Below, piece by piece: positions 15,078 to 22,720 of a stretch of DNA of 24,434 bases. Positions within the stretch are counted from its first letter, which is position 1, and each line of letters opens with the position of its first letter. The notes beneath the pieces are model-generated. The model was not told where the DNA came from. It saw only the letters and a list, made by a program, of their open reading frames with translations, and did no database searches. The position numbers were made by a program, and so were the translations under genes. The DNA is from Pseudomonadota bacterium (GTDB lineage Bacteria > Pseudomonadota > Gammaproteobacteria > Burkholderiales > Ferrovaceae): positions 1 to 24,434 of the forward strand of contig JAJZPY010000018.1 in assembly GCA_021811005.1 (NCBI GenBank), given 5' to 3'.

Positions 15078-17840
15078 ATGTCGCGCGCCAAAAAAATCGG
15101 CTTGGGCGTGGTTGCCGCGGTGCTGCTGCTGGCAGCACTGGGTGCCTGGGTTTTGCCGGGCGTGGTGCGCTCCCGGGCCGAACAGGCCGTGGCAGAAAAC
15201 CTGCACCGCCGCCTCACGATCGAATCCGTCCGCATCAATCCCTTCACGCTGGCACTGACCGTCCAGGGCGCACGGCTCTACGAGCCCGACGGCAAAACCG
15301 TTTTTGTCTCCTTCGACCAGCTGGAGGTGCGCGCCTCCCTCGCCAGCCTGTGGCATTTCGCCCCGGTGGTGCGCGCCCTGCACCTGACCAATCCCTCCGT
15401 GCGCGTGGTGCTGGAAGCCCCCCACCGCTACAACTTCGACGACCTGCTGCATCCGGCCGCTGCTCCTGAAAAACCGTCGGGTCCTCCGCTGGGATTTGCC
15501 GTGCACGACATCCTGATGGAAGGCGGCTCGATCCGGGTGGAGGACCGGCCGCGCCATGCCACCCACCAGGTCAGCGCCCTGCGCATTGGCATTCCGATGC
15601 TGTCCACGCTGGCCTCGGAAGAGAACGAGGCGGTCGAGCCTGTGCTGAGCGGGCGCGTGGACGGCAGCGATTTCGCTTTCAAGGGGCGTGGGCTGCCTTT
15701 CGCGGCGCAACCGCAGGCGCATTTGCACCTCGATCTGGAACAGCTCGACCTGCCGCGCTACATGGATTACCTGCCGGCTTCGCTGCCGGTGGAGATGGGC
15801 GCCGGCCGCATGGGGCTGCATGTGGATGCCGATTTTGAAATGCGGGCTCGCGAAGCGGCCACCCTGCAGGTGGGAGGGCAGGCCACCTGGCACGGCGTGC
15901 AGGGCAGTTTCGGCGGCCGGGACGGTTGGGATTTTCAGGTGGACGATGCGCGCCTGGAAGTGCGGCAGGTGCTGTTCGCGTTGTCCAGCGGCCAAGTGAG
16001 CTGGCAGCACCTCGCCCTGGCCGTGCCGTCCGCGCACTTCACGGAGCGCCAGCGCCGGCATCCCCTGACCACGCACGTGAGCGCGCTCTCCCTGGAGGCG
16101 GGTGCCGGGAATCCGGGGCAAGCGGTGCGGACCGACTTCACGGCCACCGTCAACGACCATGGCAGCATCCGGCTGCAAGGGCAGACGGGGCTTGTTCCGC
16201 TGGCCGCGCAGTGGGACGTGGACCTGGCGCGGCTCGACCTCATGCCTTTTCAGCCGCTGCTGGAGCGCCAGCTCAACCTGATGATCAAGCGCGGTGAAGC
16301 CGGACTCAAGGGGCACGTGCAGCTGGATGAAGGGCCCGACGGCCTGCGCAGCACGTTCCAGGGCGCCGCGTCCCTGGTGAACGTGGCTGCTGTGGATCCG
16401 GTCCGGGCCCAGGATCTGCTGCGCTGGAAATCGCTGCGCGTGGAAGGCGTGCGGGTGAAGACCGCCCCTTTCGCCCTGGCGATTCAGGGTGTGTCGCTAA
16501 CAGAATTCTTTGCCCGGGTGGTGGTCAACCCGGATGGCCGCATCAACCTGCAGGACCTGGCACGAACGTCCGCAACGCCTGCGGTGCCGCCTGTCGCGCC
16601 GGCCACGGCCCTGTCCCGGCCGGCGCCGCCCGCCGGCAACGCGCCGCCTGAGAAACCGGCTCCCGTGACCATCGGCAAGCTGGTGCTGCAGGGTGGGGTG
16701 GTCCAGTTCAGCGACCATTACGTGCAGCCTCGTTACAGCGCCCGCCTGGAACGCCTGGGCGGTGCCGTGACCGGCCTTTCTTCCGACATTGCCAGCGCAG
16801 CGGACGTGGACCTGCGTGGCGAAGTCAATCATGCGCCCCTGCGCATCGCCGGCAAGATCAATCCCCTGCGCGGCAACCTGTACCTGGACGTCCAGGCCCG
16901 CGTCAGCGGCATGGAAATGTCGCCGTTCAGCCCCTATTCCGGGAAATACGTGGGCTACAACATCGAGAAAGGCAAGCTCAGTTTCGACGTGAGCTACCAC
17001 GTGCTGGACCACGCACTCACGGCCCAGAACCACCTGATCCTGGACCAGCTCACTTTTGGCAGCAAAGTGGACAGCCCCGACGCCACGCATCTGCCGGTGC
17101 AACTCGCGCTGGCCCTGCTCAAGGACCGCAACGGCACCATCGATGTCCGTCTGCCAATCGAAGGTTCCATCGACGATCCCCAGTTTTCCGTGGGCGGCAT
17201 CGTCCTGAAAATGATCCTGAACCTGATCGCCAAGGCCGTGACTTCGCCATTCCAGCTCCTGGGATCCTTGTTCCAGCAGCACGAGGCGGCTTCCTGGATG
17301 TCATTTGAACCCGGACATGCCGGCGTGACGGCAGAAAGCGAAACCAAGCTGCGCGCACTGGCGCATGCGCTGGCGGAACGACCTGCCCTCAAGCTCGACA
17401 TCGAAGGCCATGCCCAGCGCGAAGCGGATGCGGAAGGACTGCGCCGTGCCGGCATCGAACAGAAAGTGCGCGCGCTGTGGGTGAAAGCCCAGCTGGCCCG
17501 TGGCCGGGCCGTGCCGCCCGGCGCGACCGTCCCGCCGGACCAGTATCCGGACCTGCTGCGTGAGGCCTACAGGAACGAAAGCTTTCCCAAGCCCCGCAAT
17601 TTTCTCGGGCTGGAAAAATCCCTGCCGGTGCCGGAAATGGAAAAGCTGATGATGGCCAATACTCCGGTGACGGACGACAGCCTGGCGCGGCTCGCGCTGC
17701 AGCGCGCCCAGGCCGCAGAAGACTGGCTGGCGCACGAAGGCCAGGTGCCGGTTGAGCGACTGTTCATCGTGCGCGACAAGGACGATCAGGCTGCGCCGGC
17801 CGGAGCGCCACCCAATCGCGTGCAGTTCATCCTGAAGTAA
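15078..17840 (+). CDS. DUF748 (AsmA-like) envelope protein with OmpA-like C-terminal region
   Basis: 920 residues. A basic start and one hydrophobic helix (IGLGVVAAVLLLAALGAWVLP) anchor the protein in the inner membrane. The body is made of repeated beta-rich segments typical of DUF748/AsmA relatives (INPFTLALTVQGARLYEPDGK, YSARLERLGGAVTGL, LSFDVSYHVLDHALTAQNHLILDQLTFG). Such proteins are thought to bridge the periplasm and carry lipids. A Pro/Ala-rich linker lies near residues 495-535. The last 180 residues (from FEPGHAGVTAESETKLRALA, with LDIEGHAQ and a later LALQRAQAAEDWL) look like an OmpA-type peptidoglycan-binding fold with an insertion, which is my reading and not certain. Only a weak Shine-Dalgarno (GGAAAA) precedes the ATG. 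It ends 7 bp from the convergent regulator gene. Confidence 0.82.
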   Translation: MSRAKKIGLGVVAAVLLLAALGAWVLPGVVRSRAEQAVAENLHRRLTIESVRINPFTLALTVQGARLYEPDGKTVFVSFDQLEVRASLASLWHFAPVVRALHLTNPSVRVVLEAPHRYNFDDLLHPAAAPEKPSGPPLGFAVHDILMEGGSIRVEDRPRHATHQVSALRIGIPMLSTLASEENEAVEPVLSGRVDGSDFAFKGRGLPFAAQPQAHLHLDLEQLDLPRYMDYLPASLPVEMGAGRMGLHVDADFEMRAREAATLQVGGQATWHGVQGSFGGRDGWDFQVDDARLEVRQVLFALSSGQVSWQHLALAVPSAHFTERQRRHPLTTHVSALSLEAGAGNPGQAVRTDFTATVNDHGSIRLQGQTGLVPLAAQWDVDLARLDLMPFQPLLERQLNLMIKRGEAGLKGHVQLDEGPDGLRSTFQGAASLVNVAAVDPVRAQDLLRWKSLRVEGVRVKTAPFALAIQGVSLTEFFARVVVNPDGRINLQDLARTSATPAVPPVAPATALSRPAPPAGNAPPEKPAPVTIGKLVLQGGVVQFSDHYVQPRYSARLERLGGAVTGLSSDIASAADVDLRGEVNHAPLRIAGKINPLRGNLYLDVQARVSGMEMSPFSPYSGKYVGYNIEKGKLSFDVSYHVLDHALTAQNHLILDQLTFGSKVDSPDATHLPVQLALALLKDRNGTIDVRLPIEGSIDDPQFSVGGIVLKMILNLIAKAVTSPFQLLGSLFQQHEAASWMSFEPGHAGVTAESETKLRALAHALAERPALKLDIEGHAQREADAEGLRRAGIEQKVRALWVKAQLARGRAVPPGATVPPDQYPDLLREAYRNESFPKPRNFLGLEKSLPVPEMEKLMMANTPVTDDSLARLALQRAQAAEDWLAHEGQVPVERLFIVRDKDDQAAPAGAPPNRVQFILK

Positions 17841-17847
17841 GGGGGTG

Positions 17848-18480
17848 TTACGGCACCAGGTTGTGCGTGATGGCGTAGTGAATCAGTTCGGCGTTGGTCT
17901 TGAGCTTCATTTTTTCCAGCAGGCGGGCCCGGTACACGCTCACGGTCTTGGCGCTGAGTGCCATGGTTTCGGCGATTTCGCTCAGTTTTTTGCCGGACGC
18001 GATGAGGCAGAGCGTCTGGAATTCGCGATGGGAAAGGGCGTGATGAGGTTGCTCGAGGTTGCCGTTGGTGAGGTTGTCGGCCAGCTGCATGGCCAGTTCG
18101 CTGCTGATGAATTTCTTGCCGCCGGCCACTTGCCGCACGGCCGCCACCAGCTGGCTCAGGGCCCCCTGCTTGTTGAGGTAGCCGGCCGCGCCGGCGCGTA
18201 GGGAGCGCATGGCGTACTGATCTTCAGGATACATGCTGAGGATCATGACGGGCAGGGTGGGGCGCAGCTCCTTGATCTTTTTCAGGACGTCGATGCCGTG
18301 CTCTCCCGGCATGCTGATGTCCAGCAGAACCACCTGAAAGTCTTTGTCCCGCACGAGCTTGAGGGCTTCGGTCCCGTTTTCGGCTTCACCCGTAACGCGC
18401 AGGTCCGGCGTGTCCTGAAGCAGCTGCTTGATGCCCCTTCGGATGATGGAATGATCATCCACCACCAATACGTTGATCAT
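17848..18480 (-). CDS. NarL/FixJ-family response regulator (UvrY/GacA-like)
   Basis: 210 residues. Receiver: VLVVDDHSIIRRGIKQLL, phospho-acceptor Asp in VVLLDISMPGEHGIDVL (D54), switch Ser in VMILSMYPE and Lys in YLNKQGAL. The C-terminal LuxR-type HTH is LSHREFQTLCLIASGKKLSEIAETMALSAKTVSVYRARLLEKMKLKTNAELIHYA (written here in parts: LSHREFQTLCLIASG, LSEIAETMALSAKTV, SVYRARLLEKMKL). It resembles GacA/UvrY-type regulators in length and layout. No histidine kinase is adjacent on this strand, so its sensor is elsewhere. A sigma70-like promoter and an inverted repeat lie just upstream. It sits 3' of amt on the same strand but across 145 bp, so it probably has its own promoter. Confidence 0.9.
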   Translation of the reverse strand: MINVLVVDDHSIIRRGIKQLLQDTPDLRVTGEAENGTEALKLVRDKDFQVVLLDISMPGEHGIDVLKKIKELRPTLPVMILSMYPEDQYAMRSLRAGAAGYLNKQGALSQLVAAVRQVAGGKKFISSELAMQLADNLTNGNLEQPHHALSHREFQTLCLIASGKKLSEIAETMALSAKTVSVYRARLLEKMKLKTNAELIHYAITHNLVP

Positions 18481-18543
18481 TGCCTACAGCGGTCCTTGGC
18501 TTGTCAGTCGGGTTCCGGATGCTGCCGTGAAACAGCAGGCAAC

Positions 18544-18562
18544 ATCCGCAGTCGTTGCGGAT
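18544..18562 (-). repeat. Perfect inverted repeat at the response regulator promoter
   Basis: ATCCGCA (18544-18550) and TGCGGAT (18556-18562) are exact inverted copies with a 5-bp spacer. The repeat lies directly at and downstream of the proposed -10 (18561-18566), where an operator or a 5' leader hairpin would sit. Autoregulation is one possibility. Confidence 0.55.
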
Positions 18563-18589
18563 TGTAGCGGAGCCCCATCCTTCTGACCA
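18561..18589 (-). promoter_or_regulatory. Candidate sigma70 promoter for the NarL-type regulator at 17848-18480
   Basis: Read on the minus strand, TGGTCA (18589-18584) is 17 bp from TACAAT (18566-18561). The matches to consensus are 4/6 and 5/6. Its start site would fall about 75 bp before the ATG. Confidence 0.4.
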
Positions 18590-18625
18590 TAGTACCAAAG
18601 GACAACCCCGCAAAATCCCGAAGCC

Positions 18626-19822
18626 TCAGGCATCGTGTTCCGGTGTGGCGCTGATTTTGTGAATGGAAAGGTCGGCTCCCAGATATTCCGATTCCTGGTC
18701 GAGGCGGATGCCAAGCGTGGCCTTGAGCAGGCCGTACACCAGCGTGCCACCGGCCAGGGCGATGCCGATGCCCAGCAGCGTGCCTGCCAGCTGGCCACCC
18801 AGGGTCACGCCGCCCAGACCACCCAAGGCGCGGCTGCCGAAAATGCCGGCGGCAATTCCGCCCCAGGCCCCGCACAGGCCATGCAATGGCCATACCCCGA
18901 GAACATCGTCGATTTTCCAGCGGTTTTGCACGAGGGTGAACATTTTGACGAACAGGACTCCGGCCACAGCACCCACCGCCAGCGCACCCAGCGGGTGCAT
19001 GATGTCGGAGCCGGCGCAGACGGCCACGAGACCGGCAAGCGGGCCGTTATAGACGAAGCCGGGGTCGTTGCGCCCCGCCGCCCAGGCGGCGATGGTGCCG
19101 CCCACCATGGCCATGAGGGAGTTGATGGCCACCAGGCCGTTGATCTTGTCGAGGGTCTGGGCGCTCATGACGTTGAAGCCAAACCAGCCCACGGCCAGGA
19201 TCCACGCCCCCAGCGCAAGGAAGGGAATGTTTGAGGGAGGGTGGGCGTGAATGGAGCCGTCCTTGCCGTAACGTCCGTGGCGGGCGCCCAGCAGCAGCAC
19301 GGCGGGCAGGGCGATCCAGCCGCCCACGGCGTGCACCACCACGGAGCCGGCAAAATCGTGGAAGGCGGCGCCGGTAGCCTGGGTGATCCAGGCCTGTACG
19401 CCGAAACGGTCGTTCCAGGCAATGCCTTCAAACAGGGGGTACACCAGCGCCACCAGCAGGAAGGTGGCGATCAGTTGCGGTTCAAAGCGTGCCCGTTCGG
19501 CAATGCCGCCGGAAATGATGGCCGGTACGGCGGCTGCGAAGGTCAGCAGGAAAAAGAATTTCACCAGCTCGAAACCGCTTTTGGCCGCCAGGGATTCGGC
19601 ACCGGAAAAGAACTGCGTGCCGTAGGCGAGGGTGTAGCCGATAAAAAAGTAGGCGATGGTGGAAATGGCAAAGTCCATCAGGATCTTGACCAGCGCATTG
19701 ACCTGGTTTTTGCGCCGGACGGTGCCCAATTCCAGAAAGGCAAAGCCTGCGTGCATGAAAAGCACCAGGATGGCCCCCAGCAGGATGAATAACGTGTCGC
19801 TACCAGACTTCAGAGTTTCCAT
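18626..19822 (-). CDS. amt: Ammonium transporter, Amt/MEP/Rh family
   Basis: 398 residues with about 11 hydrophobic helices. Amt landmarks: FMHAGFAFLELGTVRRKN in helix 1, an FHDFAGSVVVHAVGG stretch with the first pore histidine, NVMSAQTLDKINGLVAINSL, GPLAGLVAVCAGSDIMHPLGAL, and VWPLHGLCGAWGG with the second pore histidine. It conducts ammonia/ammonium across the inner membrane and is normally gated by GlnK. No glnK lies next to it here. No Sec signal is obvious, so the N terminus may start directly at helix 1. The family usually ends with a cytosolic tail that binds GlnK; a short one is present (RLDQESEYLGADLSIHKI). An NtrC-like dyad lies about 65-81 bp before the ATG, matching nitrogen control. 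Confidence 0.92.
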   Translation of the reverse strand: METLKSGSDTLFILLGAILVLFMHAGFAFLELGTVRRKNQVNALVKILMDFAISTIAYFFIGYTLAYGTQFFSGAESLAAKSGFELVKFFFLLTFAAAVPAIISGGIAERARFEPQLIATFLLVALVYPLFEGIAWNDRFGVQAWITQATGAAFHDFAGSVVVHAVGGWIALPAVLLLGARHGRYGKDGSIHAHPPSNIPFLALGAWILAVGWFGFNVMSAQTLDKINGLVAINSLMAMVGGTIAAWAAGRNDPGFVYNGPLAGLVAVCAGSDIMHPLGALAVGAVAGVLFVKMFTLVQNRWKIDDVLGVWPLHGLCGAWGGIAAGIFGSRALGGLGGVTLGGQLAGTLLGIGIALAGGTLVYGLLKATLGIRLDQESEYLGADLSIHKISATPEHDA

Positions 19823-19886
19823 GATGCAATGCCCCCGGCATCCTGCTGTCGCATAAAAAGCGCTACCTTAATGCAAAGCCGCAGAA

Positions 19887-19903
19887 CGCACAATTCCTGT
19901 GCG
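19887..19903 (-). promoter_or_regulatory. NtrC-like dyad upstream of amt
   Basis: The plus strand reads CGCACA-ATTCC-TGTGCG, a perfect 6-bp inverted repeat with a 5-bp spacer. The inner GCAC-N7-GTGC matches the half-site spacing of NtrC sites (TGCACC-N4-TGGTGCA). It is 65 bp before the amt start codon. No sigma54 -24/-12 pair was found between it and amt, so NtrC control is suggested, not shown. Confidence 0.45.
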
Positions 19904-19911
19904 CGAATGCA

Positions 19912-20448
19912 TCAAGTCAGTGCGTCGGGGTCAAGAAACACTTCGGTCACCAGAAGCCCGCGTGCACGGCGATGGAACAGGGAGCGCCGGGCTTCCAGGC
20001 GGGCGGTGGTGGCGTGGGTCGCCAGGCGGCGAAACAGGGGGTGGCGCCGGCTCAAGGTCTTGAAGTGCAGGGCGTGGCGCAGGACCGACGGGTCCGTGAA
20101 CAGCACTTCGCCCAGGGGACGGGTTCCGAGGCCGGCAAACAGGTTCCAGGCCCCCTGCACGGCCGTGGCGGGCAGCACCGAATGGGCATACACCAGGGGC
20201 CTGTCGCCATCGCACAGCAGCACTTCGCGGATCCAGGCCCGGGTTCCGGGGCGGACCCCGAGCAGGGCGCATTCGTCGGGCAAGGGGCGGCCCAATCCCT
20301 GGTACAGCAGTTTCACCCGGAAGGCCCGTGTGTGCGCGCGCAGGCGGGCCGTGAGCGAATCGCGGCTGAGGAGCCAGCGGCGCAGCCCCGCAGGAAGGGG
20401 GGCATGCAATCGGCCATTCCAGGAATCGCGGCGGGCGGGGCTGGGCAT
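19912..20448 (-). CDS. ubiC: Chorismate pyruvate-lyase
   Basis: 178 residues, normal for UbiC. Motifs include LRRWLLSRDSLTARL near the N terminus, REVLLCDGDRPLVYAHSVLP (active-site region with the conserved Arg), LGTRPLGEVLFTDP, and the C-terminal ARRSLFHRRARGLLVTEVFL, in which the final Glu of the VTEVF motif is catalytic in the family. It removes pyruvate from chorismate to give 4-hydroxybenzoate, the first step of ubiquinone synthesis. ubiA does not follow it here. The ATG at 20448 is 7 nt after the stop of a 13-codon ORF with a perfect Shine-Dalgarno, so the gene may be translationally coupled to it. The quinone oxidoreductase gene is divergent across 75 bp. Confidence 0.87.
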   Translation of the reverse strand: MPSPARRDSWNGRLHAPLPAGLRRWLLSRDSLTARLRAHTRAFRVKLLYQGLGRPLPDECALLGVRPGTRAWIREVLLCDGDRPLVYAHSVLPATAVQGAWNLFAGLGTRPLGEVLFTDPSVLRHALHFKTLSRRHPLFRRLATHATTARLEARRSLFHRRARGLLVTEVFLDPDALT

Positions 20449-20455
20449 CCTGCCA

Positions 20456-20497
20456 TTATCCCATAGGCGATGGTATTCTCTTGAAGAACGTTTTCAT
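20456..20497 (-). CDS. Short upstream ORF (13 codons) ahead of ubiC, possible leader peptide
   Basis: On the minus strand an AGGAGG (20509-20504) stands 6 nt before an ATG at 20497, an ideal ribosome-binding arrangement. The frame is MKTFFKRIPSPMG followed by TAA (20458-20456), and the ubiC ATG comes 7 nt later. The ideal Shine-Dalgarno is unlikely to be fortuitous, but conservation of the peptide cannot be tested here. Possible roles are translational coupling with ubiC or a regulatory leader. It may also be a chance ORF. No homologue is recognised. Confidence 0.4.
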   Translation of the reverse strand: MKTFFKRIPSPMG

Positions 20498-20523
20498 TGT
20501 TGACCTCCTAGGGAAGTTTTTTC

Positions 20524-21534
20524 ATGTCTGTACCTGCCCAAATGCGTTGCGTTGAAATATCCCAGCCCGGCCCTCCTGACGTCCTGACTCTGGGTTCCCG
20601 ACCCACCCCCCAGCCTGGTGCAGGGGAAGTGCTGATTGAAGTGGAAGCGGCCGGCATCAACCGTCCCGACTGCTTCCAGCGCGCCGGGTTCTACCCGGCG
20701 CCGCCCGGGGCATCGGATTTGCCGGGGCTTGAAGTGGCCGGACGCGTGGTGGCCCTCGGGCAAGGAGCCCAAGGGGTGGCCCTGGGCGACGCGGTGTGTG
20801 CGCTGGTGCCGGGCGGCGGCTACGCCGACTACTGCACGGCGCCGGCCGCGCTGTGCCTGCCGGTGCCGAAAGGGTTTTCCATGGTGGAAGCAGCCGCCCT
20901 GCCGGAAACGTTTTTCACGGTCTGGAGCAACGTGTTCGACCGTGCCGGCCTTAAGCCCGGTGAATCGCTGCTGGTGCAGGGCGGATCGAGCGGCATCGGC
21001 ACCACCGCGATCCAGCTGGCCCGGGCCTTCGGTCATCCCGTGTATGCCACGGCCGGCACCCCCGAAAAATGCGCGGCCTGCGAAGCGCTGGGAGCCGACC
21101 GCGCCATCAACTACAAAACCGAAGATTTCGTGGCGGTGATCAAGGAGCTCACGGCCAAGCGCGGCGTGGACGTGATTCTGGACATGGTGGGCGGCGACTA
21201 TATCCCGCGCGAACTCAAGGCGCTGGCCGACGACGGACGCATCGTCCTGATCGCTTTCCTGGGCGGCTCCAAAAGCCAGGTGGACCTGGCTGAAGTCATG
21301 CGCCGGCGCCTGGTGATCACGGGGTCCACCCTGCGTCCGCGCAGCGTGGCCTTCAAGGCTGAAATCGCCGCCGCCCTGCGTGCCCGGGTGTGGCCGTTGC
21401 TCGATGACGGCCGCATCAAGCCGGTGATTCACGCCACGTTTCCCCTGGGCGAAGCGGCTGCGGCCCACGCCCTCATGGAATCGAGCGCGCATGTGGGCAA
21501 GATCGTCCTGACCCGGGTTTCCGCGGTTGGATAA
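20524..21534 (+). CDS. NAD(P)H quinone oxidoreductase, zinc-independent MDR family (PIG3/QOR-like)
   Basis: 336 residues. The fold is the medium-chain dehydrogenase/reductase type: GroES-like N-terminal half (AGINRPDCFQRAGFYP, LPGLEVAGRVVALG), then the NADPH-binding Rossmann part (LLVQGGSSGIGTTAIQLA with GxxGxG-like loop, GADRAINYKTEDF, VDVILDMVGGDY). The catalytic zinc ligands of alcohol dehydrogenases are absent, matching quinone oxidoreductases of the PIG3/TP53I3 type, in which NADPH reduces quinones. It is cytoplasmic. TAGGGAAG precedes the ATG. Its last 8 bases overlap the TTG start of the TerC-like gene, so they are co-translated. Confidence 0.9.
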   Translation: MSVPAQMRCVEISQPGPPDVLTLGSRPTPQPGAGEVLIEVEAAGINRPDCFQRAGFYPAPPGASDLPGLEVAGRVVALGQGAQGVALGDAVCALVPGGGYADYCTAPAALCLPVPKGFSMVEAAALPETFFTVWSNVFDRAGLKPGESLLVQGGSSGIGTTAIQLARAFGHPVYATAGTPEKCAACEALGADRAINYKTEDFVAVIKELTAKRGVDVILDMVGGDYIPRELKALADDGRIVLIAFLGGSKSQVDLAEVMRRRLVITGSTLRPRSVAFKAEIAAALRARVWPLLDDGRIKPVIHATFPLGEAAAAHALMESSAHVGKIVLTRVSAVG

Positions 21535-22195
21535 TGTCGCCCAGGCGGGGTTCTGGGTCGCTTTGGCCCAGATCATCAGCATCGACCTCGTGATGAGCGG
21601 AGACAACGCGGCCGTCATTGCGCTGGCCGCGCGCGATCTCGCCGGGCGCCAGCGTCACATGGCGGTGCTGCTGGGTAGTCTGGGCGCCGTGGTGTTGCGC
21701 GTGCTGCTGACCCTGGTCGCCGCCGAGCTGCTGGTGCTTTCTTACGTGCAAACGGTCGGCAGCCTGCTGCTGTTGTGGGTGGCTTACCGTCTGGTGCTGC
21801 CCGGCCGTCGCGCGGTACCCGGCGAGGAAGTGCGACAGCGCGGCCTGGGAGAAGCGGTGCGGGCCATCGTGGTGGCCGACGTGGTGATGAGTCTGGACAA
21901 CATCCTGGGGCTCGCCGCAGTGGCCCGCGGCAATCTGCTGTTGCTCATCATCGGGCTTGCCATCAGCATCCTGCTCATCGTGGTGGGCAGCGGCGTGCTC
22001 ATGCATTTCATGAAACGCTATCCGGTCATCGTGATCCTGGGCGGAGCCTTGCTGGGCTACGTTGCCGGCGACATGCTGCTGTCCGATCCGGCCTGGGCCG
22101 CGGCCCACTGGGTGCACCAGTCCTGGCTGCACAACGGCCTGCCGGTGATGCTGGCCGTCCTGATTGCCCTACTCGGTTTGCGGCGGCCGACCTGA
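21527..22195 (+). CDS. TerC/YjbE-family integral membrane protein
   Basis: 222 residues, TTG start overlapping the preceding stop by 8 bp. Seven or so membrane helices. Conserved acidic signatures of the TerC family are visible: ISIDLVMSGDNAAVIALAARDL near the N terminus and VVADVVMSLDNILGLAAVARGN in the middle, then HFMKRYPVIVILGGALLGYVAGDML. These Asp-rich pairs are thought to bind metal in YjbE/Alx manganese exporters. The function is inferred to be divalent-metal export or membrane metal homeostasis. An ATG further downstream would cut into the first motif, so the TTG is preferred. Its 3' end overlaps the convergent potassium-channel-like gene by 27 bp. Confidence 0.82.
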   Translation: MDNVAQAGFWVALAQIISIDLVMSGDNAAVIALAARDLAGRQRHMAVLLGSLGAVVLRVLLTLVAAELLVLSYVQTVGSLLLLWVAYRLVLPGRRAVPGEEVRQRGLGEAVRAIVVADVVMSLDNILGLAAVARGNLLLLIIGLAISILLIVVGSGVLMHFMKRYPVIVILGGALLGYVAGDMLLSDPAWAAAHWVHQSWLHNGLPVMLAVLIALLGLRRPT

Positions 22196-22681
22196 CGGAT
22201 CTTCCGGCGGGTGCGCGCCACGGGCAGGGTCCCGGCGTTGCTGACGCAGGTGCGAGAACTGGGCGTCGTAGGTTTTTCCCACAATGCTCACCAGGACCCC
22301 GGTGGTCCAGCCAAATGAAAGCAGGCCCGACATGGCAATGAACAGGGCCAGCTGACGCCATCCCGTGGGCAGCAGCACGTCCCCGTAGCCCAGGGTGGTG
22401 TAGGTTTCGCCGGCAAAATAGAACGCCGTGCGGAAATCCGTGATGGCATTGATGGCGCGAACCGTGCCGGCGATGGCAAGAATTTCGCACAGATGGGTGG
22501 CGAGGATCAGGATCACGAGGAACAGGAAGTAGAGCTGGCGGCGCCATTCCTTGCGTTCGCTGAGGTAACGCGGCCAGTGCAGCTCAAAGCGGTGCATCAC
22601 CAGGAACATGCCCAGGCTGTGGATGCACACTGAGCCCAGGATCACGAAAATGCCGAGCAGGATTTCTTCGAACGAATGCAT
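22169..22681 (-). CDS. Two-pore-helix potassium channel-like protein (Ion_trans_2)
   Basis: 170 residues with three hydrophobic helices (EILLGIFVILGSVCIHSLGMFLV; RQLYFLFLVILILATHLCEILAI; LALFIAMSGLLSFGWTTGVLVSIV). Between the second and third is a pore loop with TTLGYGDV, the TxGYGD selectivity filter for potassium. The C-terminal tail is short, basic and proline-rich. Such small channels in beta- and gammaproteobacteria have no assigned ligand domain. The ATG at 22681 was chosen because the frame upstream runs through the tRNA and its intron without any membrane or family similarity. It lies 39 nt after the 3' end of tRNA-Arg on the same strand with no visible promoter or terminator between. 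Confidence 0.8.
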   Translation of the reverse strand: MHSFEEILLGIFVILGSVCIHSLGMFLVMHRFELHWPRYLSERKEWRRQLYFLFLVILILATHLCEILAIAGTVRAINAITDFRTAFYFAGETYTTLGYGDVLLPTGWRQLALFIAMSGLLSFGWTTGVLVSIVGKTYDAQFSHLRQQRRDPARGAHPPEDPSGRPPQTE

Positions 22682-22720
22682 GGGCCTGTTGTGAGGTCCT
22701 GGAAATGGCGGTGATGACGC

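Noticed and set aside
19824..19842. A sigma54-like element (TGCCGGG-N4-TTGCA on the minus strand) before amt
   Set aside because: It lacks the invariant GG at -24, and its start site would fall inside the amt coding region.
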